64,000 nucleotides of DNA. Origin: Chelatococcus reniformis. GTDB taxonomy: Bacteria > Pseudomonadota > Alphaproteobacteria > Rhizobiales > Beijerinckiaceae. The translations under genes were made by a program, and so were the position numbers. The stretch's first letter is position 1, and every line of letters begins with the position of its first letter. Positions 27,509 through 35,126 of the stretch are shown in pieces. The notes beneath the pieces are model-generated. The model saw only the letters and a list, made by a program, of their open reading frames with translations, did not search any database and was not told the origin of the DNA. Where the stretch lies: the NCBI RefSeq assembly GCF_014640075.1, contig NZ_BMGG01000012.1:3935-67934 (forward strand), given 5' to 3'.

Positions 27509-29107
27509 ATGGTGCGCCTGTTCGCGCTCGTTCTGTTGCTCGTCGGCGCCTTCGCCGGCCGTCCCGCCTGCGCGCAGGACCTCGACGCCGCCCTCGCCAA
27601 GCTCGCCGGCGCCAGCGGCTACGCGGAGATCGACGCCGGCGTCGCGGCGCTCGCGGCCACCGGCTCGCCGGACGCCTTGCCGATCATCGAAGCCCTGGGC
27701 GAGGGCCGCCTCTACGTCGACCCGCAGAGCGGGGTGCTCGTCCTCAAGACGGCGGATGGGCGCACCGTCGACGCCAAATCCGGTGCCGCCGTGAGCGCCA
27801 ACGCCGCCCAGCTCGCCGCGGTCCGCGTCAACAACCGGGTGCGACGGGCGATCGAATCCAGCATGGGCGCACTGCGGCTGGTCGCCAAGGACAGCGCCGT
27901 CCGCGCCGCCGCGGCGGACGCCGTGTTCAAGGCCCGCGATCCCGCCGCACTGCCGGCCATCGACCGAGCGCTGGCGCGCGAGACCGATGCCGGCGTCAAG
28001 CAGAAGCTCACCGAGGCGCAGGCCGCCGCCCGGCTGATGGACGGGGCCACCGGCGATGCCGACAAGATCGCGGCGGTCGCCGTCGTCTCCAAGCGCGGCG
28101 ATCAGGATGCGCTCAGCCTGCTGGGCGCCGCCGGCGCCCAGGCGAGCCCGGCGGTGAAGCCGGCCATCGAGAGCGCCACCGCCACGATCCAGAGCCGGCT
28201 CGCGCTGCTCGAGAACGTCCAGAACGTCTGGTACGGCATCTCGCTCGGCTCGGTGCTGCTGCTCGCCGCCATCGGGCTCGCCATCACCTTCGGCGTCATG
28301 GGCATCATCAACATGGCCCACGGCGAGATGGTCATGCTCGGCGCCTACACCACCTACGTGGTGCAGGAGGCCTCCCGCATCTATGCGCCGGGCCTGTTCG
28401 GCTGGACCCTGCCGGTCGCGGTGCCGCTCGCCTTCCTGATCGCCGGGCTGGTGGGGGTGCTGATCGAACGCACCGTGATCCGCTATCTCTACGGCCGGCC
28501 GCTGGAGACGCTGCTGGCCACCTGGGGCATCAGCCTGATCCTGCAGCAGGCCGTGCGCTCGGTGTTCGGACCCACCAACCGCGAGGTCGGCGCCCCCTCC
28601 TACATGTCGGGCTCGTTCGACGTCTTCGGCCTGTCGATCACCTATGGCCGCATGTGGATCGTGCTGTTCAGCCTGGTGGTCTTCCTGGGCCTGCTCGCCG
28701 TCCTGCGCGGCACCTCGTTCGGGCTGAAGATGCGGGCAGTGACCCAGAACCGGCGTATGGCCTCGTCCATGGGCATCCGCACGCCCTGGATCGACACCTT
28801 CGCCTTCGGCCTGGGCTCCGGCATCGCCGGCATCGCCGGCGTCGCCCTCGCTCAGATCGACAACGTCTCGCCCAACCTGGGCCAGGGTTACATCATCGAC
28901 AGCTTTCTGGTGGTGGTGTTCGGCGGCGTCGGCAATCTCTGGGGCACGCTGGTGGCGGCCCTGACGCTGGGTGTCGCCAACAAGCTGCTGGAACCCTTTG
29001 CCGGCGCGGTGCTCGGCAAGATCCTGCTGCTCATTTTCATCATCCTGTTCATCCAGCGGCGGCCGCGCGGGCTCTTCGCCCAGAAGGGCCGGGCGGTGGA
29101 AGCATGA
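27509..29107 (+). CDS. urtB: Urea ABC transporter, permease UrtB
   Basis: 532 residues. An N-terminal signal-like helix (LFALVLLLVGAFAGRPACA) is followed by a ~200-residue helical extracytoplasmic region typical of UrtB, then the LivH-type permease (GVMGIINMAHGEMVMLGAYT, LLATWGISLILQQAVRSVFG, LGQGYIIDSFLVVVFGGVGN). It forms the membrane channel together with UrtC. ATG 27509 has GGAGG about seven bases upstream; the TTG at 27494 is less likely. Its stop overlaps the urtC ATG (ATGA), so translation is coupled. Confidence 0.95.
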   Translation: MVRLFALVLLLVGAFAGRPACAQDLDAALAKLAGASGYAEIDAGVAALAATGSPDALPIIEALGEGRLYVDPQSGVLVLKTADGRTVDAKSGAAVSANAAQLAAVRVNNRVRRAIESSMGALRLVAKDSAVRAAAADAVFKARDPAALPAIDRALARETDAGVKQKLTEAQAAARLMDGATGDADKIAAVAVVSKRGDQDALSLLGAAGAQASPAVKPAIESATATIQSRLALLENVQNVWYGISLGSVLLLAAIGLAITFGVMGIINMAHGEMVMLGAYTTYVVQEASRIYAPGLFGWTLPVAVPLAFLIAGLVGVLIERTVIRYLYGRPLETLLATWGISLILQQAVRSVFGPTNREVGAPSYMSGSFDVFGLSITYGRMWIVLFSLVVFLGLLAVLRGTSFGLKMRAVTQNRRMASSMGIRTPWIDTFAFGLGSGIAGIAGVALAQIDNVSPNLGQGYIIDSFLVVVFGGVGNLWGTLVAALTLGVANKLLEPFAGAVLGKILLLIFIILFIQRRPRGLFAQKGRAVEA

Positions 29108-30303
29108 GCGGCGCGGGGACGAACTCCATGGGGCGCCGGCCGCTTCTGCTCAGCCTGATCGACGGCAAGGGCTGGATCTTCCTGGCGGTGGTCGCCGCCG
29201 CCGCCGTGCTGGTGCCGCTGCTCAATCTGGCGGTGCCGGAGGGCTCGGCCTTCCACGTGCCGACCTACGTCGTGGCGCTGCTGGGCAAATACCTCTGCTA
29301 CGCCCTGCTCGCGCTCGCCCTCGACCTGGTCTGGGGCTATTGCGGCATCCTCTCGCTCGGCCACGGCGCCTTCTTCGCCCTCGGCGGCTACGCCATGGGC
29401 ATGTATTTGATGCGCCAGATCGGCCCGCGCGGCGTCTACGCCAACCCGCTCCTGCCCGACTTCATGGTGTTCCTGAACTGGAAGGAGCTGCCGTGGTACT
29501 GGCACGGCTTCGACAGTTTCCCGTTCGCCGCGCTCATGGTGCTGCTGGTGCCCGGCCTGCTGGCGCTGGTGTTCGGCTGGCTGGCCTTCCGCTCGCGCGT
29601 CACCGGCGTCTACCTCTCGATCATGACGCAGGCGATGACCTTCGCCCTGCTGCTCGCCTTCTTCCGCAACGACATGGGTTTCGGCGGCAACAACGGCCTC
29701 ACCGATTTCAAGGACATCCTGGGCTTCAACGTGCAGGCGCAGACGACGCGTTGCGCCCTCTTCGTCGCCACCGCCATCGCGCTCGTGCTGGGCTACCTGG
29801 TCGCGCGCTACATGGTGACATCGACCTATGGCAAGGTGCTGGTCGCCATCCGCGACGCGGAATCGCGCACGCGGTTCCTCGGCTACCGGGTCGAGACCTA
29901 CAAGGTCGTCGCGTTCGTCGTCTCGGCCATGATGGCGGGCGTCGCCGGCGCGCTCTACGTGCCGCAGGTCGGCATCATCAACCCGTCGGAATTCTCGCCC
30001 GCCAATTCCATCGAGGCGGTGATCTGGGTCGCGGTGGGCGGCCGCGGCACCCTCGTCGGAGCCGCGCTCGGCGCCGTCCTCGTCAACTTCGGCAAGACCT
30101 ACCTCACCGGCGCGCTGCCGGAGATCTGGTTGTTTGCGTTGGGCCTGCTGTTCGTCGTGGTCACCCTGTTCCTGCCCAAGGGCATCGTCGGCCTGCTGAC
30201 GCAGAAGCGCCAGCAACGCCAGGAGATCTCGCCCCGGGACGAGAGCCTCGCCGCCGAAGCCGGCATCGGCGAGGCCGGCGCGGTGGAAGGAGGCAAAGCA
30301 TGA
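29104..30303 (+). CDS. urtC: Urea ABC transporter, permease UrtC
   Basis: 399 residues, LivM-type permease with about ten helices. Landmarks are LGKYLCYALLALALDLVWGY, CGILSLGHGAFFALGGYAMG, DMGFGGNNGLTDFKDILGF and VAIRDAESRTRFLGYRVETY. It pairs with UrtB. ATG 29104 overlaps the urtB stop; the Met at 29128 is a weaker alternative. The cytoplasmic tail (KRQQRQEISPRDESLAAEAG) is longer than the core needs. The stop overlaps the urtD start. Confidence 0.95.
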   Translation: MSGAGTNSMGRRPLLLSLIDGKGWIFLAVVAAAAVLVPLLNLAVPEGSAFHVPTYVVALLGKYLCYALLALALDLVWGYCGILSLGHGAFFALGGYAMGMYLMRQIGPRGVYANPLLPDFMVFLNWKELPWYWHGFDSFPFAALMVLLVPGLLALVFGWLAFRSRVTGVYLSIMTQAMTFALLLAFFRNDMGFGGNNGLTDFKDILGFNVQAQTTRCALFVATAIALVLGYLVARYMVTSTYGKVLVAIRDAESRTRFLGYRVETYKVVAFVVSAMMAGVAGALYVPQVGIINPSEFSPANSIEAVIWVAVGGRGTLVGAALGAVLVNFGKTYLTGALPEIWLFALGLLFVVVTLFLPKGIVGLLTQKRQQRQEISPRDESLAAEAGIGEAGAVEGGKA

Positions 30304-31058
30304 TCCCGGACCGAGGGCTCACCAACACCGTCCTCTACCTCGACGGCGTGTCGAAGACCTTCGATGGCTTCCGCGCCATCAACAATCTGGCCCTGACCCT
30401 CGAGCACGGCGAAATGCGGGCCATCATCGGCCCCAACGGCGCCGGCAAGACGACGATGATGGACATCATCACCGGCAAGACCAAGCCCGACGAGGGAGAC
30501 GTCTACTTCGACGGCACCACAGATCTCACGACCCTCGACGAGGCATCGATCGCCAACCTCGGCATCGGCCGCAAGTTCCAGAAGCCGACCGTGTTCGAGA
30601 GCCACACGGTGGCCGACAACATCCGCCTGGCGCTGAAGGACGAGCGGGGGCCCTGGTCGGCCCTGTTCGGCGCCCGCAACCGCATCGCGCCGGAACGCAT
30701 CGAGCACATCCTGGAGATCGTACGGCTGATCGACCACCACGAACGCCTGGCCGCCGACCTCTCGCACGGACAGAAGCAGTGGCTGGAGATCGGCATGCTG
30801 CTGGCCCAGGACCCCAAGCTGCTGCTCGTCGACGAGCCGGTGGCCGGCATGACCGACGCGGAGACCGCCGACACAGCGCGCCTGCTGCGCGAGATCGCCC
30901 GCGACCATTCGGTGGTGGTGGTGGAGCACGACATGGCCTTCGTGCGCGACCTCGACTGCAAGGTCACGGTGTTGCACGAAGGCTCGGTGCTGGCCGAAGG
31001 CACCATCGACGCGGTCTCCAGCAACGAGCGCGTCATCGAAGTGTATTTGGGGCGTTGA
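30300..31058 (+). CDS. urtD: Urea ABC transporter, ATPase UrtD
   Basis: 252 residues. Walker A is IIGPNGAGKTTMMDIITGKT, the Q loop is in FQKPTVFESHTVADNI, the ABC signature is the variant LSHGQKQWLEIGMLLAQDPK, and Walker B is LLLVDEPVAGMTDAET followed by the switch His in VVVVEHDMAFVRDLD. LSHGQKQWLEIGM is characteristic of UrtD and distinguishes it from LivG. It powers urea import at the cytoplasmic face. ATG 30300 overlaps the urtC stop by four bases. urtE starts eight bases downstream. Confidence 0.96.
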   Translation: MIPDRGLTNTVLYLDGVSKTFDGFRAINNLALTLEHGEMRAIIGPNGAGKTTMMDIITGKTKPDEGDVYFDGTTDLTTLDEASIANLGIGRKFQKPTVFESHTVADNIRLALKDERGPWSALFGARNRIAPERIEHILEIVRLIDHHERLAADLSHGQKQWLEIGMLLAQDPKLLLVDEPVAGMTDAETADTARLLREIARDHSVVVVEHDMAFVRDLDCKVTVLHEGSVLAEGTIDAVSSNERVIEVYLGR

Positions 31059-31066
31059 GGTCGGGC

Positions 31067-31762
31067 ATGCTGAACGTCGAAGCCATCGACCTCTACTACG
31101 GCGCCTCCCAGGCCCTGCGCGGCGTTTCGCTCCAGGCCCAGATCGGCCAGGTGACCTCAGTGCTCGGGCGCAACGGGGTCGGCAAGACCTCGCTGATGCG
31201 CGCCATCGTCGGCCAGCAGCCGATCGCCAGGGGCGCCGTGGTGTGGAACGGCGAGAACATCTCCAAGCTCGCCCCCTACGACCGCGCCCGGCGGGGCATC
31301 GCGGTGGTGCCGCAGGGGCGCGAGATCTTCCCGCTGCTCAGCGTCAAGGAGAACCTGGAGACCGGGTTTGCGCCCCTGCCCGCCAAGCAGCGCTTCGTGC
31401 CGCCCGAGATCTTCGAGCTGTTTCCCGTGCTCAAGGACATGCTCGGCCGCCGCGGCGGCGACCTCTCCGGCGGCCAGCAGCAGCAACTCGCCATCGGCCG
31501 CGCCCTGGTGACACGCCCGCGCCTGCTCGTCCTCGACGAGCCGACCGAGGGCATTCAGCCGTCGATCATCAAGCAGATCGGCCACGCCATCGACACCCTG
31601 CGCAAGGGCGGCCAGATGGCGATCGTGCTGGTCGAGCAATATTTCGAGTTCGCCCGCGACCTCTGCGACACCTATGCCGTCATGGACAGGGGCCAGGTCG
31701 TGCTGGCGGGCACGCGGGCGGGCATGGTCGAGGCCGACGTCCGTCAGCGTCTCTCCGTCTGA
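31067..31762 (+). CDS. urtE: Urea ABC transporter, ATPase UrtE
   Basis: 231 residues. Walker A is VLGRNGVGKTSLMRAIVGQQ, the signature LSGGQQQQLAIGRALVTRP, and Walker B RLLVLDEPTEGIQPSIIKQI. It belongs to the LivF branch, as UrtE does (VNVEAIDLYYGASQ-type start, here MLNVEAIDLYYGASQALRG). It forms the heterodimeric ATPase with UrtD. ATG 31067 follows GAGGTCGGGC. The operon appears to end here or to run on into ureE, 226 bases further. Confidence 0.95.
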   Translation: MLNVEAIDLYYGASQALRGVSLQAQIGQVTSVLGRNGVGKTSLMRAIVGQQPIARGAVVWNGENISKLAPYDRARRGIAVVPQGREIFPLLSVKENLETGFAPLPAKQRFVPPEIFELFPVLKDMLGRRGGDLSGGQQQQLAIGRALVTRPRLLVLDEPTEGIQPSIIKQIGHAIDTLRKGGQMAIVLVEQYFEFARDLCDTYAVMDRGQVVLAGTRAGMVEADVRQRLSV

Positions 31763-31988
31763 GTTCCGCGAACGCCGATCGCCGGTGCAGCGCCGGCGGC
31801 GGCCGCGTTGCCCTTCGCCCCGCGTTCCTTCCTGTTCTGAGCAGCGCCGCCGATCCCGACGGCGCCGGGCATGTCGCGCCGCGGACGCCCAAATCGCGCG
31901 GCCTGATGCGAGCGCGCGCTTTTGGGTATAGTTCAGGATGCCGGCCGGGTGTCGTCCGGCCTCATCGTGAGTTCGGAGCCGATCGCCC

Positions 31989-32606
31989 ATGAACCGTGCC
32001 ACCGCCATCGTCCGCCGCCCGGCCGTCAAGGCCGAGCGCGTCGTCGACACGCTCACCCTGGACCACGAGGCCCGGCAGAAGCGGCGGGTTGCGCTGACCG
32101 CCGAGGGCGGGCTGGAGCTGCTCGTCGATCTGGACAAGGCGACGCTGATCGACGACGGCGACGCGCTCAAGCTGGAGGACGGCCGGCTGGTCCAGGTCAA
32201 GGCCGCCGCCGAGGATCTGCTCGAGATCCGCGCCGAAAGCCCGCTGCGGCTGCTCAAGGCCGCCTGGCACATCGGCAACCGCCACACGCCGGCGGAGATC
32301 ACCGTGGAGGCGCTCTACATCGAGGCCGACCACGTGCTGGCCGAGATGGTGCGGGGCCAGGGCTGCAGCGTCACGCCGGTCAAGCGGCCATTCCGCCCCG
32401 AGCGGGGCGCCTACGAGACGGCCTGCGAGCACGACCATCACGGGCACCAGGCGCACGGCCACGGCCATGGCCATGGCCATGATCACGCGCATGAGCATGC
32501 ACACGCCAGCCATGATCACCATGGGCACGATCACCATGACCATGACTGCGGCTGCGGCCACGACCACCATGATCACGCGCGCGACCACCGCCACGCGCAC
32601 AAGTGA
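31989..32606 (+). CDS. ureE: Urease accessory protein UreE, nickel metallochaperone
   Basis: 205 residues. The N-terminal domain (DTLTLDHEARQKRRVALTAE, KATLIDDGDALKLEDGRLVQ) and the metal-binding domain (LRLLKAAWHIGNRHTPAEIT, EADHVLAEMVRGQGCSV) are complete. From about residue 145 the protein is a His-rich tail, alternating GHGHGHGHDHAHEHAHA-like and DHHDHDCGC blocks, with some 27 His. UreE delivers nickel to urease. The structural ureABC genes and ureFGD are not in the window, so ureE here belongs to the uptake block or its partners lie elsewhere. Acyl-CoA ligase B is convergent, 208 bases away. Confidence 0.95.
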   Translation: MNRATAIVRRPAVKAERVVDTLTLDHEARQKRRVALTAEGGLELLVDLDKATLIDDGDALKLEDGRLVQVKAAAEDLLEIRAESPLRLLKAAWHIGNRHTPAEITVEALYIEADHVLAEMVRGQGCSVTPVKRPFRPERGAYETACEHDHHGHQAHGHGHGHGHDHAHEHAHASHDHHGHDHHDHDCGCGHDHHDHARDHRHAHK

Positions 32607-32814
32607 TGGAGGCGGGCGCGCCGCTGCTGGTCTGGCTGCCGCCGGCGTTTCGCCTATTCGCATGCGCTGGAATGGGCACATGAGGCCGGTCTAAAGGCCT
32701 GAGCCACGGCGCGCCGCGCAACGACGCCAGCCCCTGCTGGCGCGGGCGAGCAGGCGGCGCCGGCCGGCCGCGAACGGCACGTGGAGGCCGCGACCCGGGC
32801 GCCGCGGGGTTCGA

Positions 32815-34710
32815 TCAGTTGGCGTCGACCAGCACCTCGTGGCGCAGTTGCAGCTTGGCCAAGCTGGCACGCAGATCCTCGAGCTGCCGGGCTCCGACCG
32901 GGCCGGTCAGCCGGATCGAGGCGAAGCTGCCGTGCTGAGGATGCGCACCCACCTCGACCTGCACCGGCACGCCGTCGCCCACGAGCGCCCGCGCGAGGCG
33001 CTCGAGCGTCATCTGCGCGGCGAGATGGCGAAGCTGCGGCTTGAAGATCTTGCCGACCGCGGTCAGCGGCATCAGCCGCAGGATGATGATCTCCACCGGC
33101 ACCGCTGCCCGCTCGGCGATGCGCTGGCGGGCGAAGTCCTGGATCTCCGCGGGAGAGACCGCAGCATCGGCCTTGAGCTGCACGAAGCCAACCGGCAACT
33201 CGCCGGCATAGCCGTCGGGACGGCCAACGGCCGCCGCCGATTCCACGTCGGGGTGAGCGTGCAGCACCTCCTCGATGACCTGCGGATCGATATTGTGGCC
33301 GCCGCGAATGATGATGTCCTTGGCCCGTCCGGTAAGCCAGACGTAGCCGTCCGCGTCGAGGCGGCCGAGGTCGCCGGTGTCGAGCCATGGACCGCCCGGG
33401 CTCCAGGCCGGCCTGGCCTCATCCGCCATCGGCTCGACCCATGCGCCGCGGTTGTGAGCCTCGTCGGCGTAGCCGCCGAACAGCTGCCGGCCGCGCACCA
33501 GCACGTGGCCGATCTCCCCCGGCGGAAGGACACGCTGGACCACCCCGTCGGCCACGTCCGCGACGACGAGTTCCAGATAGGGGACGCGCAGGCCGATGGA
33601 GCCCAGCCGGCATTCGCCGAGGCCTGGGTTCATGAGGCCCATGCCGTGCACCTCGGTCATGCCCCAGCCTTCCATCAGCGGCGCGCCGACCGCCTCGGTC
33701 ACCGCCTTGGCGACCTCCGGCGCGATCGCCGAGCCGCCGCTCTGGCAGATCTTGATGCTCGACAGGTCGAAGCCGTCGGTCGGCACGTTGAGCGCCGCGC
33801 CCCAGCTGGTCGGCACCATGCCGAGGACCGTCGGCTTGAACCGATGCACCAGCGCCCACAGGTTCTTGACCACGACCGGGCTGCGATAGCCGGCAGCGGT
33901 GAGGATCACGACCGTTGCGCCCTGCCCGAACGGCACCAGAGCGGAGAGGGTGGCGCCGCCGACGTGGAACGGCGGCAGGCCGTTGAACCACGTCTGCTCC
34001 GGGCCGGTCAGCATCACCTCGGCGTTGGTCCAGCTCTGCACCAGGAGGCCGCCGTGGGTATGGCGGGCGAGCTTGGGTGCGCTCGTGGTGCCGCCGGTGT
34101 GGAACAGGGAGGCCACGTCGTCGCGCTTGATGTCGCGCCTGAAGGCCAGCGTCCCAGGCTGGCGCGCGAGCTCGGTCTCGAAATGCAGCGCGTCGATCTC
34201 CGGTCGTTCAACCGGGCCGCCGACGCGGATCACGGCCGCCAAGCCCGGCAGCTCGGCGCGAACCGCCTCGACCTTGGCCCAGACGCCGGGAAACAGCTCG
34301 GGATCGGGCCCCAGCAGCACCTTGGCGCCGGCGCTGCGCAGGAGGCCGACGATATGCTCCTTCTCGAGCAGGAAGTTGATGGGATTGGCCACCCCGGCGT
34401 ATTGGGCGCCGAACAGGGCAACAAATGTCTCGGGCGCGACAGGTAGCAGCATCGAGACAGCATCGTGCGGGCCGACGCCCAGCGCCCGGAACAGGTTCGC
34501 CGCTTGGACGAGCTGACGACCGAACGCCGCGTAGGTCACGTCCCGGCTCGGCTCGTCGGGCAAGCCCTCGCGCAGGAAGCGCATAGCGAGCCGGTCCGGA
34601 TGGCGGGTGCATACGCCCTGAAGCAACTCGAACACGGACGTCGCGGTGACCCGTTCCTCGAAAGGAACGCTCTCGAGCGCTTCCACATCCGCCAGATTTC
34701 GGATCGCCAT
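32815..34710 (-). CDS. Acyl-CoA ligase (AMP-binding), paralogue B
   Basis: 631 residues, colinear with paralogue A and identical at most positions by eye: LFHTGGTTSAPKLARHTHGG, EGWGMTEVHGMGLMNPGLGE, GRAKDIIIRGGHNIDPQVIE, MPLTAVGKIFKPQLRHLAAQ. The differences cluster in conservative substitutions. The same novel C-terminal tail is present (VEVGAHPQHGSFASIRLTGP). It is divergent from the biotin-dependent carboxylase gene, with a strong palindrome in between, so the likely role is to activate an acid that the carboxylase then handles. That is inference from context. ATG 34710 follows AGAGGGAGCAGAC. Confidence 0.88.
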   Translation of the reverse strand: MAIRNLADVEALESVPFEERVTATSVFELLQGVCTRHPDRLAMRFLREGLPDEPSRDVTYAAFGRQLVQAANLFRALGVGPHDAVSMLLPVAPETFVALFGAQYAGVANPINFLLEKEHIVGLLRSAGAKVLLGPDPELFPGVWAKVEAVRAELPGLAAVIRVGGPVERPEIDALHFETELARQPGTLAFRRDIKRDDVASLFHTGGTTSAPKLARHTHGGLLVQSWTNAEVMLTGPEQTWFNGLPPFHVGGATLSALVPFGQGATVVILTAAGYRSPVVVKNLWALVHRFKPTVLGMVPTSWGAALNVPTDGFDLSSIKICQSGGSAIAPEVAKAVTEAVGAPLMEGWGMTEVHGMGLMNPGLGECRLGSIGLRVPYLELVVADVADGVVQRVLPPGEIGHVLVRGRQLFGGYADEAHNRGAWVEPMADEARPAWSPGGPWLDTGDLGRLDADGYVWLTGRAKDIIIRGGHNIDPQVIEEVLHAHPDVESAAAVGRPDGYAGELPVGFVQLKADAAVSPAEIQDFARQRIAERAAVPVEIIILRLMPLTAVGKIFKPQLRHLAAQMTLERLARALVGDGVPVQVEVGAHPQHGSFASIRLTGPVGARQLEDLRASLAKLQLRHEVLVDAN

Positions 34711-34767
34711 GGGCGTCTGCTCCCTCTGTTTGTCCGGCTGCGGCCGCAATCGTTCCGCTCCGATGTT

Positions 34768-34789
34768 GAAGTTATCAACTGATAACTTC
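34768..34789. promoter_or_regulatory. Perfect palindrome, candidate operator upstream of ligase B
   Basis: Two 10-base arms, GAAGTTATCA (34768-34777) and TGATAACTTC (34780-34789), are separated by AC. The element is AT-rich in a GC-rich region and lies 58 bases before the ligase start, in the 416-base gap shared with the divergent carboxylase gene. Its size and symmetry suit a TetR- or MarR-type dimer. No such regulator gene is adjacent. Confidence 0.7.
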
Positions 34790-35126
34790 GTACTCCACAA
34801 GTTCAAGTGAGCCAGGCGACGGCCTGCGGGACGAGCGCCGCCGCCGCCGCCCTCGCCGGCTGACGCAGAAGGCATCACCGCATGCGGCGCGCCTGGCGCA
34901 TGGCCAGGGACTGCGTCATGCGCGCCCGTGCGCCCGGAGCGGACCGAAAGGGGTGTTCACCGCGCCAGAACATGTTTTAAGAACGGCCCAGACCCGCCGC
35001 GCGGCCCGCGCATGCGGCGGCGCATGCTCCGTCCGAATGCCGAAGCCTGAGCTGTGAGCACCGGACGCATGCAGCGCCGGAACAAGGAGAGCGGCCGTCA
35101 GGCCCCCCTGCATAGGAGGAACGAGT

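Noticed and set aside
28888-30216. 442-codon minus-strand frame inside urtB/urtC
   Set aside because: His/Glu/Arg-rich antisense shadow; the plus strand encodes clear permeases.
32400-32600. CRISPR-like or tandem DNA repeat in the ureE 3' end
   Set aside because: The CAC/CAT repetition is coding and gives the His-rich UreE tail. No CRISPR array was seen anywhere in the window.
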